From: an uncultured Comamonadaceae bacterium
GTDB taxonomy: Bacteria; Pseudomonadota; Gammaproteobacteria; Burkholderiales; Burkholderiaceae
Assembly (NCBI GenBank): GCA_946482595.1
Contig: CAMLSD010000076.1
Coordinates: 1 to 24,925 of the forward strand
DNA: 24,925 nucleotides
Direction of reading: 5' to 3'
The translations under genes and the position numbers were made by a program. Below, piece by piece: positions 1 through 8,239 of this stretch. Numbering within the stretch: the first letter of the stretch is position 1; each line of letters opens with the position of its first letter. Below the pieces are notes generated by a model that was not told the origin of the DNA, ran no database searches, and saw only the letters and a program-made list of their open reading frames with translations.

Positions 1-1339
1 GCTGGCTCATCCAGCCTTCGAGGTAGTGGATGCTCGTGCCGCCTTCGACGAACTTGGCATCGACCACCAGCTCGCGGTGCAGCGGGATGTTGGTCTGGAT
101 GCCTTCGACCAGGGTTTCGGACAAGGCGATGCTCATGCGGGCCAGTGCCTGGTCACGCGTGTCACCGTGCACGATGATCTTGCCGATCATCGAGTCGTAG
201 TTGGGCGGGACGAAGTAGTTGGTGTAGACGTGGGTGTCCACGCGCACACCGGGGCCACCCGGGGCGTGCCACATCGTGATGCGGCCGGGGGACGGCGTGA
301 ACTTGTACGGGTCCTCGGCGTTGATGCGGCATTCGATGGCATGGCCACGCATCTGGATGTGGCGCTGCGCGAAAGGCAGCTTTTCGCCGGCGGCCACGCG
401 GATCTGCATCTGCACGATGTCGATGCCGGTCACCAGCTCGGTGACCGGGTGTTCGACCTGCACGCGCGTGTTCATCTCGATGAAGTAGAACTCGCCGTTC
501 TCGTACAGGAACTCGAAGGTGCCGGCGCCGCGATAGCCGATGCGCTTGCAGGCGGCCGCGCAGCGCTCGCCGATCTTCTCGATCGTGCGCCGCGGAATGC
601 CGGGGGCCGGAGCCTCTTCGATGATCTTCTGGTGGCGCCGCTGCATCGAGCAGTCGCGTTCGCCCAGGTAGACCGCATTGCGGTGCTGGTCGGCCAGCAC
701 CTGGATCTCCACGTGGCGTGGGTTCTCCAGGAACTTCTCCATGTAGACCGACGGGTTGCCGAAGGCGGCGCCCGCTTCCGAGCGGGTGGTCTGCACGGCA
801 TGGATCAGCGCGGCCTCGGTGTGCACCACGCGCATGCCGCGCCCACCCCCGCCGCCGGCCGCCTTGATGATCACCGGGTAGCCGATGGACCGGGCGATCT
901 TGATGATTTCCTTCGGGTCGTCCGGCAGGGCCCCCTCGGAGCCGGGCACACAGGGCACGCCGGCCTTGATCATCGCGTTCTTGGCCGAGACCTTGTCGCC
1001 CATCAGGCGGATCGAGTCGGGCGTGGGGCCGATGAAGGCAAACCCGCTGCGCTCGACGCGCTCGGCGAAGTCGGCGTTTTCGGACAGGAAGCCGTAGCCC
1101 GGATGGATGGCCTCGGCATCGGTCACCTCGGCCGCCGAGATGATGGCCGGCATGTTGAGGTAACTGAGGGGGGACGGGGGCGGGCCGATGCAGACGGCCT
1201 CGTCGGCCAGCTTCACGTATTTGGCGTCGCGGTCGGCCTCGGAATAGACGACCACCGACTTGATGCCCATTTCACGGCAGGCGCGCTGGATACGCAGCGC
1301 GATCTCCCCCCGGTTGGCGATCAGGACTTTCTTGAACAT
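1..1339 (-). CDS. accC: Biotin carboxylase subunit of acetyl-CoA carboxylase (3' end outside window)
   Basis: This subunit carboxylates the biotin on AccB using ATP and bicarbonate, the first half-reaction of malonyl-CoA synthesis for fatty acids in the cytoplasm. The protein opens with [16 protein letters not shown], the classic N-terminal Rossmann start. The ATP-grasp glycine-rich loop [12 protein letters not shown] lies near residue 160, the metal and catalytic strand [16 protein letters not shown] near residue 286, and the C-terminal motif ECRINAED near 335. About 446 codons are present and the last visible residues (HYLEGWMSQ) correspond to the usual C-terminus near residue 449, so only a few codons and the stop are missing. 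It starts 12 bases after the accB stop, preceded by AAGGG, and is surely co-transcribed with accB. Identification is very secure. Confidence 0.97.
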   Translation of the reverse strand, partial: MFKKVLIANRGEIALRIQRACREMGIKSVVVYSEADRDAKYVKLADEAVCIGPPPSPLSYLNMPAIISAAEVTDAEAIHPGYGFLSENADFAERVERSGFAFIGPTPDSIRLMGDKVSAKNAMIKAGVPCVPGSEGALPDDPKEIIKIARSIGYPVIIKAAGGGGGRGMRVVHTEAALIHAVQTTRSEAGAAFGNPSVYMEKFLENPRHVEIQVLADQHRNAVYLGERDCSMQRRHQKIIEEAPAPGIPRRTIEKIGERCAAACKRIGYRGAGTFEFLYENGEFYFIEMNTRVQVEHPVTELVTGIDIVQMQIRVAAGEKLPFAQRHIQMRGHAIECRINAEDPYKFTPSPGRITMWHAPGGPGVRVDTHVYTNYFVPPNYDSMIGKIIVHGDTRDQALARMSIALSETLVEGIQTNIPLHRELVVDAKFVEGGTSIHYLEGWMSQ

Positions 1340-1351
1340 CGAGGACTGCCC

Positions 1352-1825
1352 TTACTCGATGATGAACAACGGTTGACCGTACTCGACAGCCTGGCCGTTC
1401 TCGCACAGCACCTGGACCACCGTGCCGGACTTGTCGGCCTCGATCTCGTTCATGATCTTCATGGCCTCGATGATGCAGATGGCCTCGCCTTCCTTGACCT
1501 GCTGGCCCACCTCGGCAAACGGCTTGGCGCCCGGGCTGGAAGCGCGGTAGAAGGTGCCGACCATGGGCGACTTCACGACATGGCCGCTGGGTGCGGCCGG
1601 AGCAGCGACGGGGGCCGCCACGGGCGCGGCCATGGCGGCCGGCGCCTGAGACACCGCCTGGGCCACCACGGGGGCGGGCTGTGCCACCGGCACCATGGCC
1701 ATGGTGCTGCCCTGCGGGTCGGACTTGACGATGCGGACCTTGCCGTCGGCTTCGGTGATCTCCAGTTCCGAGATGTTGGACTCGGACACCAGGTCGATCA
1801 GGGTTTTCAGCTTGCGCAGATCCAT
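1352..1825 (-). CDS. accB: Biotin carboxyl carrier protein of acetyl-CoA carboxylase
   Basis: BCCP carries carboxybiotin between the biotin carboxylase and carboxyltransferase subunits. The 157-residue protein begins [16 protein letters not shown], the standard AccB N-terminal helix, then has an Ala/Pro/Val-rich flexible linker (about residues 45-80) and a C-terminal biotinyl domain. The biotin-accepting lysine is K123 in [12 protein letters not shown]; a common form of this motif is EAMKLMNEI. I chose the ATG at 1825 because GGAGAG (1835-1830) sits four bases upstream and the protein then starts at the conserved MDLRK; a TTG at 1837 would add four residues but overlaps that Shine-Dalgarno sequence. 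The gene directly precedes accC. The 94-base gap to aroQ upstream may hold the promoter, but I see no convincing -35/-10 pair. Confidence 0.97.
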   Translation of the reverse strand: MDLRKLKTLIDLVSESNISELEITEADGKVRIVKSDPQGSTMAMVPVAQPAPVVAQAVSQAPAAMAAPVAAPVAAPAAPSGHVVKSPMVGTFYRASSPGAKPFAEVGQQVKEGEAICIIEAMKIMNEIEADKSGTVVQVLCENGQAVEYGQPLFIIE

Positions 1826-1919
1826 GTTGCTCTCCAACCGGGATAGTTATCGTTGATCTGTTGTTTACTGCACCCAGGTGACGCCGTTCTGCTGGCAAAT
1901 GCCTGGGTTCGGGTGATGG

Positions 1920-2363
1920 TCACGCAGGCGCGGACAGCCGTTCGATCGCGTGCAGCAGTGCCAGCCGGTAGCCATTCACCCCCAGCCCGACGATCACCCC
2001 CTCGGCGATGTCGGAGAAGTACGAATGGTGCCGGAAGGGCTCGCGCCGATGAACGTTCGACAGGTGAACTTCGATGAACGGCAGCGCCACACCGGCAAAT
2101 GCATCGCGCAAGGCGACGCTGGTGTGGGTGTAGGCGCCGGGATTGATGATGATGAAACGCGTGCCGTCGGTCCGGGCCTCGTGAACCCGGTCGATCAGGG
2201 CACCTTCATGGTTGCTCTGGAAGTGCTGTAGCGACATGCCGCGATCGGCGGCCAACTGCACGAGTTCTGCATTGATCTGAGCCAATGTCGTCGACCCGTA
2301 GACCTGTGGTTCACGGGTGCCCAGCAGGTTCAGATTGGGTCCGTGCAGGACAAGGAGGGACAT
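1920..2363 (-). CDS. aroQ: Type II 3-dehydroquinate dehydratase
   Basis: It catalyses the third step of the shikimate pathway, reversible dehydration of 3-dehydroquinate to 3-dehydroshikimate, as a dodecameric flavodoxin-like enzyme. The 147-residue length is typical. The start [21 protein letters not shown] contains the active-site lid residues R17 and the catalytic base Y22; [11 protein letters not shown] supplies N74 and H80; [14 protein letters not shown] supplies the general acid H100 and R111. The gene sits just upstream of accB, an aroQ-accB-accC order common in proteobacteria. No good ribosome binding site is visible at the ATG; the 123-base gap separating it from the thioredoxin gene could carry its promoter. 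A second shikimate gene, aroE, lies about 2 kb away in the same orientation. Confidence 0.97.
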   Translation of the reverse strand: MSLLVLHGPNLNLLGTREPQVYGSTTLAQINAELVQLAADRGMSLQHFQSNHEGALIDRVHEARTDGTRFIIINPGAYTHTSVALRDAFAGVALPFIEVHLSNVHRREPFRHHSYFSDIAEGVIVGLGVNGYRLALLHAIERLSAPA

Positions 2364-2486
2364 GCCAGCGGGAGGGGGTGGCCCCTCTCTTGTTCAGGAA
2401 GCCGAGACTTTACGCGCAAATCGACGCAAATGTCGAGAGATTGTTTCAATCGGGGCGGGCGGACCGGAAGATCGGCTGCGGTGCCC

Positions 2487-3011
2487 TCAGGCACGGGGTT
2501 GTGCCCAGGAAACCAGCTCCTGGTAGCTGGTTTCGCCCAACCGCCGTTGTACCAGTTCACCGCGTTCATTCAAGGCCACGGTGAATGGCAGGCCGCCGCT
2601 GGTGTTGCCCAGCGCCTTGCCCAGTTCGGTGCCGCCAAAACCCGCCAGTCCGATCGGGAAGCTCACCGGTACCTTCTTGAGGAAGTCCCGCACCGGTGTG
2701 GGCCCGTCGATCGCCAGGCCCAGCACTTGCCACCCCAGGGAGCGGAATTCGCGGTGGAACTGCTCGATCTGCGGCATCTCGCGCACACACGGCGGGCACC
2801 AGGTGGCCCAGAAGTTAATGACGAGCGGGCGGCCGCGGAAGCTGGCCATGTCAACCGCCGGGCCGTCGGGACTGTCGAAACGCTGCGCCCAGAAGTCGGC
2901 CGGCAGGCCGGTGTCGGGCGCCAGGCGCAGCCGCCACCAGGACAGCCCGGCACCGGCGGCAGCGGCCAGACCGGCGGCGCCGGCCATCACCCAATGCCTG
3001 CGTTGCATCAT
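2487..3011 (-). CDS. TlpA/ResA-family membrane-anchored thioredoxin-like protein
   Basis: This is a predicted thiol-disulfide oxidoreductase facing the periplasm. Residues about 7-24 form an Ala/Gly-rich uncleaved signal anchor after MMQRRH. The thioredoxin fold carries the active-site motif WCPPC (C72, C75) inside INFWATWCPPCVREMPQ, typical of the AhpC/TSA-Redoxin TlpA/ResA group, and the cis-proline is in GGLPFTVAL (P142). At 174 residues it has the usual single-domain length. GAGGAG-like purines (GAGGAG at 3025-3020) lie eight bases before the first ATG. The upstream gene ends in TGA overlapping this ATG (ATGA), so translation is probably coupled. TlpA/ResA proteins reduce apocytochromes c or copper chaperones; no cytochrome c biogenesis gene is nearby, so the partner is unknown. 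Confidence 0.9.
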   Translation of the reverse strand: MMQRRHWVMAGAAGLAAAAGAGLSWWRLRLAPDTGLPADFWAQRFDSPDGPAVDMASFRGRPLVINFWATWCPPCVREMPQIEQFHREFRSLGWQVLGLAIDGPTPVRDFLKKVPVSFPIGLAGFGGTELGKALGNTSGGLPFTVALNERGELVQRRLGETSYQELVSWAQPRA

Positions 3012-3619
3012 CGCGCGCTCTCCTCGGCGGTCAGCAGACTGCGCACCGCGTGCAGCGGGCCGCGTTCGGTCCGACCCCGACTGTCCGGTTTCAGGGCACC
3101 CCGCAGGTCGTCGAGGTCGTGGATCACCAGATGCACCAGCACCTTCTGGCCGAGCGCCGGGCTGGGTTCAGCCAGGGTCAGCACATCGACCGGATCGCCA
3201 CGCAGCCCGGTCACGCTGCCGGCGTCGTAGTCGACCCGTTTGTTGATCAGTTCGATCTCGGCGGACTTCGGATCGTCGCAGAACAGGCTCAGCCAGATGT
3301 CGTTCAGGCGCGTGGCCGTGCCGTTCCAGACCGCACCGCTCAGGTGGGGCTGGAAGTCGCCCAGGCGTTCCATCCAGCGCACGGCGATGCGGCGCAGTTC
3401 GGCCAGTTCACCGGGCTGGGTGTCGGCGCAGAAGATGTCGATGTAGGCGCGCACTTCATCTTCGATCAGGTCGTTGGAGGGCAAGGCGCCGTTCGATGCG
3501 CCGCGCTGCCCCAGCAGGCGGGCTGCCTTGCGCTTGGCCGGGCCGTATTCCATGCCTTCTTCGACGATCAGTCGCGCCGCGGTCGCGGCGATCTCCGCGG
3601 TCATGGACGAGGGATTCAC
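3008..3619 (-). CDS. Conserved protein of unknown function, possible degenerate nucleotidyltransferase fold
   Basis: I do not recognise a characterised function. From the GTG at 3619 the product is 203 residues, soluble, with no signal peptide. The N-terminal third is helical and basic (residues 8-45). Residues 95-113 read GAVWNGTATRLNDIWLSLF, which lines up with the polymerase-beta-type nucleotidyltransferase signature G-S-x-x-x-G-x-x-x-x-x-S-D-I-D-L-x-V, but the second metal-binding Asp is Trp. An acidic stretch (DDPKSAEIE) and a later VDVLTL strand follow. I chose GTG because GAGGA (3631-3627) is seven bases upstream and overlaps the mtgA stop; ATG at 3604 (198 residues) and ATG at 3640 are alternatives. 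I recall relatives in Burkholderiales being labelled as UDP-N-acetylmuramate-alanine ligase, which nothing in the sequence supports. Its stop overlaps the thioredoxin start. Confidence 0.75.
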   Translation of the reverse strand: MNPSSMTAEIAATAARLIVEEGMEYGPAKRKAARLLGQRGASNGALPSNDLIEDEVRAYIDIFCADTQPGELAELRRIAVRWMERLGDFQPHLSGAVWNGTATRLNDIWLSLFCDDPKSAEIELINKRVDYDAGSVTGLRGDPVDVLTLAEPSPALGQKVLVHLVIHDLDDLRGALKPDSRGRTERGPLHAVRSLLTAEESAR

Positions 3620-3626
3620 GTCAAGG

Positions 3627-3631
3627 TCCTC
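3627..3631 (-). promoter_or_regulatory. Ribosome binding site deciding a GTG start
   Basis: GAGGA on the minus strand overlaps the mtgA TGA stop and lies seven bases before the GTG at 3619. Neither ATG alternative (3604 or 3640) has a comparable purine tract, so it favours the GTG. Confidence 0.55.
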
Positions 3632-4403
3632 ACGGTGCATCCACGGCGCCCATGCGCGCCATGATGGTGGCCGCCCGGCTGAGCACATAGCCTGAAGCGG
3701 GGCGCTTTTCGAATCGCTTGGGCGCCGGCAGCATCACGGCCAGGCGGGCGGCCTGGTGGGCGCTGAGCTGGTCGGCGCCGACACGGAAGTAGTGGCGTGC
3801 AGCGGCTTCGGCGCCAAACACGCCTTCGCCCCACTCCACACTGTTCAGATAGATCTCCAGGATGCGCTGCTTGTCGAGCATGGCTTCGAGCATCAGGGTG
3901 ATGATGAACTCTTGACCCTTGCGCAGCAGGCTGCGTTCACTCGACAGGAAAAGATTCTTGGCCAGTTGCTGCGTGATGGTCGAGCCGCCCACCACACGCG
4001 GCTGACGCAGGGCCACCGGCCGGTCGGGCTGCCGGGCCGAGCGCTTCTGCAGGCGTTCGTTGGCCTGGTCGGCGCGGGCCTGGGCCCGCTGGTTGCGCTC
4101 CCAGGCCTTTTCGAGGGCCTCCCAGTCGACGCCGTCATGCTCCTGGAAGCTGGCGTCTTCCGAGGCGATCACGGCCCGCTTGAGGTGCATCGAGATCTCG
4201 CCATAGGGCTTCCATTCCTGGCGCCACGGCAGCGTGCCGGTCGAGGTGGCGATGCGCCAGGCCTCGCTGCGCTGGAAGGTGGTGGATTGCGGGTCGATTA
4301 CCAGCATCATCGCGATGCGCGCCGCAAACGTGAGCTGCAGTGCAATGCCGGCCAGCACACACAACACCAGCAGCCGGATTGCCGTGGTCAGCAGCGGTTT
4401 CAC
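3630..4403 (-). CDS. mtgA: Monofunctional biosynthetic peptidoglycan transglycosylase
   Basis: MtgA polymerises lipid II into glycan strands on the outer face of the inner membrane. The 257-residue protein has one N-terminal membrane segment (about residues 5-27) and a GT51 domain: motif 1 AVIASEDASFQEHDGVDW with catalytic E82, motif 2 GGSTITQQLAKNLFL (139-153), motif 3 RKGQEFIITLMLE, and motif 4 ILEIYLNSVEWGEGVFGAEAAARHYF. Between motifs 1 and 2 there is a charged segment (about 105-136, rich in Arg, Gln and Ala) some 30 residues longer than in E. coli MtgA. I chose the GTG at 4403, after the aroE stop at 4418 and preceded by CGGGG, because it gives the family length; an earlier GTG at 4424 would overlap aroE. 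The neighbouring genes have no direct cell-wall role. Confidence 0.93.
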   Translation of the reverse strand: MKPLLTTAIRLLVLCVLAGIALQLTFAARIAMMLVIDPQSTTFQRSEAWRIATSTGTLPWRQEWKPYGEISMHLKRAVIASEDASFQEHDGVDWEALEKAWERNQRAQARADQANERLQKRSARQPDRPVALRQPRVVGGSTITQQLAKNLFLSSERSLLRKGQEFIITLMLEAMLDKQRILEIYLNSVEWGEGVFGAEAAARHYFRVGADQLSAHQAARLAVMLPAPKRFEKRPASGYVLSRAATIMARMGAVDAP

Positions 4404-4417
4404 GCTTCGGCCCCGGT

Positions 4418-5245
4418 TCAGGACTGACCGCTGCGCAGGGCCTGGAGCACCTCGGCCGTGCGCGGGTGCACACCGCGCCACACGAAAAACGCCTCGGCTG
4501 CCTGCTCGACCAGCATGCCCAGTCCGTCGTGCGGCACCGCGCCGTGAGCGCGCGCCCAGTCAAGAAAGGGCTGGGCGGCCGGGCCGTACATCATGTCGTA
4601 GGCCAGGGCGCCGGGCGCCAGGCAGTCGGCCGCGACCGGGCTGCCCGCACCTTGCAGGCTGGCGGCGGTGGCATTGATCACGGCATCGAAACCGCTGCCG
4701 CAGTTGTCCAGGCCGCTGGCAGCGAGCCTTACCCCGCGCTGTTCGGCCAGCGCCGCATGGCGTGCCACCAGCTCTTGCGCCCGCTCGGGCGAGCGATTGG
4801 CAACGACCAGCTCGCGTGGCCGGGTCTCGATCAGGGGGCCGAGCACACCGGCAGCGGCACCGCCCGCACCCAGCAGCAGCACACGGCGCCCGGCCGGGTC
4901 GAAGCCGGCGTTGTCGCGCAGGTCGCGCACCAGACCGGCGCCGTCGGTGTTGTCGGCATACCAGCCGTCGGGGTCGAAGCGCAGGATGTTCGCCGCCTGC
5001 GCCAGCCGAGCCCGTTCACTGCTGCGACGGGCCAGTCGGAAGGCGTCGAACTTGAACGGTACCGTGATGTTGCAGCCACGCGCCCCGCTGGCGGCAAACC
5101 CGCGCACGCCGGACTCGAAGCCGTCCAGCGGCAGCAGCAGGCGACCGTACTCGACCGGCTCGCCGGTCTGCTGCGCAAATTGCGCATGGATGAAGGGCGA
5201 CTTGCTGTGTTCGACCGGATTGCCGGCCACCGCATAGCGATCCAT
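4418..5245 (-). CDS. aroE: Shikimate dehydrogenase (NADP+)
   Basis: It reduces 3-dehydroshikimate to shikimate with NADPH in aromatic amino acid synthesis. The 275-residue protein matches AroE throughout: shikimate-binding SKS at 14-16 (NPVEHSKSP), catalytic K65 in NITVPFK, catalytic D101 in [13 protein letters not shown], the NADP-binding GAGGAA at 126-131, the following NRS basic patch for the NADP phosphate, and the C-terminal [10 protein letters not shown]. The start ATG lies nine bases after the tonB-like gene's stop and has no Shine-Dalgarno sequence, so it probably relies on translational coupling. mtgA follows after 14 bases. Nothing is missing from the active site. Confidence 0.97.
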   Translation of the reverse strand: MDRYAVAGNPVEHSKSPFIHAQFAQQTGEPVEYGRLLLPLDGFESGVRGFAASGARGCNITVPFKFDAFRLARRSSERARLAQAANILRFDPDGWYADNTDGAGLVRDLRDNAGFDPAGRRVLLLGAGGAAAGVLGPLIETRPRELVVANRSPERAQELVARHAALAEQRGVRLAASGLDNCGSGFDAVINATAASLQGAGSPVAADCLAPGALAYDMMYGPAAQPFLDWARAHGAVPHDGLGMLVEQAAEAFFVWRGVHPRTAEVLQALRSGQS

Positions 5246-5254
5246 GGGAGGGGT

Positions 5255-6112
5255 TCAGTTCGAGGTGAGGGTGGTTTCGAGCGCTTCGTCGCGTGTGAAG
5301 CGGAAGCGCGAGACCACCACGATCTGGTCGGCCTTGTTGCGCATGGCCGGGCTGAAGTTACCGAACGGGCCGGCGGCCTGCACGATGGCCACCGCACGGC
5401 GGTCCAGCACCGGCGAGCTCGAGCGCTGCACGATCTCGGTGTCGACCACCCGCCCCTGGGCGTCGATCGTCACGATCATGGTCAGCTCGCCATACAGCTT
5501 GCGGCCCTGGTGCTCGGGGAAGTTGCGGGTGCCCCGCTCCTCGATCTTGCGACGCAGCTGGTCGTAGTAGATCGCATAGACCTCCTCGCGCGTGCTCGGG
5601 CTGATGTAGCGCCGTTTCGGACGGGAATTCTCTTCGTTGATGCGTTTTTCGATCTCGGCCAGCATGCGCAGCAGCTGGCGGCGCTTGTCTTCCTGGGCCT
5701 GGGCCTGCGGATTGCCGGCGTCGGCCTGCGGATCGGGTGGCGGCAGCGCAGCCAGCTCGCGGCGGATCTGCGCGAGCAGCCGGTTCTGCTGTTCGATCAG
5801 CGCGTCGACCTGCTTCTGCGCATCTTCCATCGCATTGCCGACCTCGACGAGGGCCGAGGGCGGCAAGGGCGACGTGGCTCGTCCCTTGTCGACGTCGCCG
5901 CCGCCGGCCAGCGTGGCCTGGGCGATGGCCTGGGCCTTGGCGGGCGCTTCGGTGGAGCGGGCGTTGACCAGGATCACCTCGAGCGGGGTGTCCTCGAACA
6001 CACGATTGAAGCCTTCGGGGTCGACAAAACGCACCGTCAGCAAGGCGGCATGCACGCCCAGCGAGATGGCCAGCGCCACCTGCAGGGTCGAGAACTTGCG
6101 CACCACACCCAT
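5255..6112 (-). CDS. TonB-family energy transducer-like protein
   Basis: TonB proteins transmit the ExbB-ExbD proton-motive signal to outer-membrane receptors. This 285-residue protein has an N-terminal membrane segment (about residues 9-28) containing SLGVHAALL, with the Ser-xxx-His pattern (H21) conserved in TonB anchors, and a C-terminal TonB domain (about 180-275: YYDQLRRKIEERGTRNFP, GELTMIVTIDAQGRV, SSSPVLDRRAVAIV). The middle (about 92-165) is a predicted coiled coil rich in Gln, Glu and Arg instead of the long Pro-Glu/Pro-Lys spacer of classical TonB. I chose ATG at 6112 because GAGGG (6125-6121) lies eight bases upstream; a GTG at 6121 lies inside that site. No exbB, exbD or receptor gene is in the window, so its partner is unknown. 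Confidence 0.85.
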   Translation of the reverse strand: MGVVRKFSTLQVALAISLGVHAALLTVRFVDPEGFNRVFEDTPLEVILVNARSTEAPAKAQAIAQATLAGGGDVDKGRATSPLPPSALVEVGNAMEDAQKQVDALIEQQNRLLAQIRRELAALPPPDPQADAGNPQAQAQEDKRRQLLRMLAEIEKRINEENSRPKRRYISPSTREEVYAIYYDQLRRKIEERGTRNFPEHQGRKLYGELTMIVTIDAQGRVVDTEIVQRSSSPVLDRRAVAIVQAAGPFGNFSPAMRNKADQIVVVSRFRFTRDEALETTLTSN

Positions 6113-6123
6113 CGCGGGCACCC

Positions 6124-8178
6124 TCAGTCCGTTGCGGCGGCCGCGGGGCCGCCATCGCTGCCGGCCGCGGCGGGCTCGCCGTCCTGCACATCGATCGCCA
6201 GGGCGAGCGGTCCGGCCGCGTCGTCCAGTTCCTCGGACTCGTCCTCGGTGGACACCGCGGCCTGATCGGCAGCATCCAGCCGTTCGAGCAAGCGCGCGTG
6301 CACGTCGAGCGTGAGTTCGTCCAGTCCGTCAATGCGCACCCGCACATGCGTGCCGCGCGGCAGGTTTTCGGTGCCGGGGGTGCGAAACACCAGCGGCAGC
6401 GTGTCGGCGCGCACCAGCCCGTCCTTCATGACGGCGGCAGTCAGTTCGGTCACGCCGTTCTGCACCAGATGCCGCAGGGTCCAGTAGCGCTCGACCCCGT
6501 GCTGGAAATCGTTGTAGGCCGTGTAGGCGGCGTCGAAGCCGGAGATCACCGAAAACAGCTCGGCGTCCTTGGGCTTGAACGGCGCAGCCAGCGCGGCCGT
6601 GCGTCCGTGCCGGGCGCAGGCGATGATCTGCCACTGGTTCACCAGATCGACGTAGCGACGCAACGGCGAGGTGGCCCAGGTGTACTGCTTCACGCCCATG
6701 CCCGCGTGCGGCTGGGCCTTGGTGCCCATGCGCACCTTGATGCCGGGGGCCAGGCTCGCCTGGCTGCGGTAGATGCCCGGCACACCCAGGTCGTTCAGCC
6801 AGCCGCCCCAGGTGCTGTTGGCCAGGATCATGGCCTCGGCCACGATCAGGTCCAGCGGTTCGCCGCGCTTGCGGGTGCTGATGAGCACGGTCTCGTTGCC
6901 GGTGGGCTCGGCGTCGCCGTTGCCCACGAGCTTGAAGTTGTAGTCGGGGCGGGTGAAGGTCTCAGGCTTGCCGCGCACCACCTCGCGCTGCGCCTTCAGG
7001 TGCTGGGCCAGCCGGAAGCACCAGGCCAGCTCGGTGGCAAACGGATAGCGGGCCTCGGCCTGGCCGGTGAGCGATTCGGCGGTGACCACGCCGTCGAGCT
7101 GGTCGTGCCGCAGGTTCGCCGCGATGGGCACCCGCTCCAGGCGCGTTTCGCTGGACTGCACGCTCAGCGTCGCCTCATCGAGCGTGAAATAGATCGACAC
7201 CGCCGGGCAGTCACGCCCTTCCTGCAGGGTGTAACGCTGCACCACGTCGTCGGGGAGCATGGTCAGCTTGTAGCCGGGCATGTAGACCGTCGAGAAGCGG
7301 GAACGGGCGACCTGGTCGAGCGGTGAGCCGGGCCCGAAGGCAAGGCCCGGCGCGGCGATGTGCACGCCGAAGACCACGGTGCCCGTGCCCAGGCCCTGCA
7401 CCGACAGCGCATCGTCGATCTCGGTCGTGCTGGAGTCGTCGATGCTGAAGGCCTGTGCGGCGGACAGCGGCAGCGCTTCGGTGATCTCGGGCGCATCCAG
7501 GGCCGGGAAGCCATAGCCCTTGGGGAAGTGTTCGAACAGGAAGCGGCGCCAGTGGAACTGGTAGGGGCTGTCGATCGCGCCGGCCTGCTTCAACAGGTCC
7601 AGCGGCGCCTTCTGGGCACGCCGCGCGGCCTCGACGACGGCCTTGTATTCCATGCCGTTCTTGTCGGGCCGGAACAGCAGCCGGTAGAGCTGCTCGCGGA
7701 TGGGGCCCGGGCAGCGGCCCTCGACCAGTTCCTGGGCCCAGGTCTCGATCTGCTGCTGCTGCTGTTTCTTGCGCTCGATCGCCAGCAAGGCCGCCTTCAC
7801 GATGTCTTCAGGCGCCTTGCGGAAGCGCCCCTTGCCCGAGCGGCGGAAGTAGTGCGGTGCCTCGAACAGGCGGAACAGGGCAGCGGCCTGCTGGGCTGCA
7901 CCCGCCTTGGCGTCGAAGTAGTCGCGGGCGAAGTCGGCAAAGCCGAACTCCTCGTCGGGGGCGAATTCCCAGGCGAGGTCCAGGTCGATCTCGCTCGACA
8001 GGGCCTGGCCCTGCGCGAGCAGCTGGGCCGGCGCGGGCTGGTCGAAGCGCAGCAGCACATTGGCTGCCTTGACTTTCACACGCTTGCCGGAGTCGAGCTC
8101 GATCTGCATCGAGCTTTCGGCCTCGGACATCACGCGGCCGGCGAGGAACTTCCCGGCGTCTTCAAAGAGGGCAAACAT
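6124..8178 (-). CDS. RNase II-family 3'-5' exoribonuclease (RNB domain)
   Basis: This is a processive 3'-5' exoribonuclease of the RNase II/RNase R superfamily. The 684-residue protein (from ATG at 8178) has an N-terminal OB-like region, an RNB catalytic domain starting around residue 240, and an S1-like C-terminal part (about 600-640) followed by an acidic, Ala/Gly-rich tail. The metal-binding motif is SIDDSSTTEIDDALSV: D247, E253, D255 and D256 align with E. coli RNase II D201, D207, D209 and D210, so the second acidic ligand is Glu. The conserved TSPLRRYVDLVNQ block contains the catalytic-pocket arginine. A run of five Gln (139-143) interrupts the N-terminal region. It could be named rnb, but the N-terminal half diverges from E. 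coli RNase II, so I leave the symbol blank. Eleven bases separate it from the tonB-like gene. Confidence 0.9.
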   Translation of the reverse strand: MFALFEDAGKFLAGRVMSEAESSMQIELDSGKRVKVKAANVLLRFDQPAPAQLLAQGQALSSEIDLDLAWEFAPDEEFGFADFARDYFDAKAGAAQQAAALFRLFEAPHYFRRSGKGRFRKAPEDIVKAALLAIERKKQQQQQIETWAQELVEGRCPGPIREQLYRLLFRPDKNGMEYKAVVEAARRAQKAPLDLLKQAGAIDSPYQFHWRRFLFEHFPKGYGFPALDAPEITEALPLSAAQAFSIDDSSTTEIDDALSVQGLGTGTVVFGVHIAAPGLAFGPGSPLDQVARSRFSTVYMPGYKLTMLPDDVVQRYTLQEGRDCPAVSIYFTLDEATLSVQSSETRLERVPIAANLRHDQLDGVVTAESLTGQAEARYPFATELAWCFRLAQHLKAQREVVRGKPETFTRPDYNFKLVGNGDAEPTGNETVLISTRKRGEPLDLIVAEAMILANSTWGGWLNDLGVPGIYRSQASLAPGIKVRMGTKAQPHAGMGVKQYTWATSPLRRYVDLVNQWQIIACARHGRTAALAAPFKPKDAELFSVISGFDAAYTAYNDFQHGVERYWTLRHLVQNGVTELTAAVMKDGLVRADTLPLVFRTPGTENLPRGTHVRVRIDGLDELTLDVHARLLERLDAADQAAVSTEDESEELDDAAGPLALAIDVQDGEPAAAGSDGGPAAAATD

Positions 8179-8206
8179 GGCGCGATTGTCGCCTGAGTTG
8201 CCGGCC

Positions 8207-8225
8207 CGGGGGCGAACGACCCCCG
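8207..8225 (-). other. Small G/C stem-loop between fabG and the RNB gene
   Basis: Arms CGGGGG and CCCCCG flank a seven-base loop. It lies in the 61-base gap before the RNB-domain gene. No T-run follows on the minus strand, so it is not a convincing intrinsic terminator. Confidence 0.3.
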
Positions 8226-8239
8226 ACACCCGCGGGGCC

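Noticed and set aside
26..1846. Long open frame opposite accC and accB
   Set aside because: Shadow frame produced by G/C-rich third codon positions of real genes; His/Asp/Gly/Leu-biased composition, no family resemblance.
1872..1908. ACCCAGG/CCTGGGT inverted repeat between aroQ and accB
   Set aside because: Seven-base arms with a 23-base loop are weak and no T-run follows; not distinguishable from chance.
2405..2460. Relatively A/T-rich stretch before aroQ as a promoter
   Set aside because: TTGAAA is present on the minus strand but no acceptable -10 lies at 16-18 bases.
4340..6265. Long open frame opposite aroE and the TonB-like gene
   Set aside because: Antisense to two well-supported genes and compositionally typical of high-GC shadow frames.
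7750..7764. CAG-type codon run (five Gln) in the RNB gene as a repeat locus
   Set aside because: Only five codons; too short to treat as a meaningful microsatellite.
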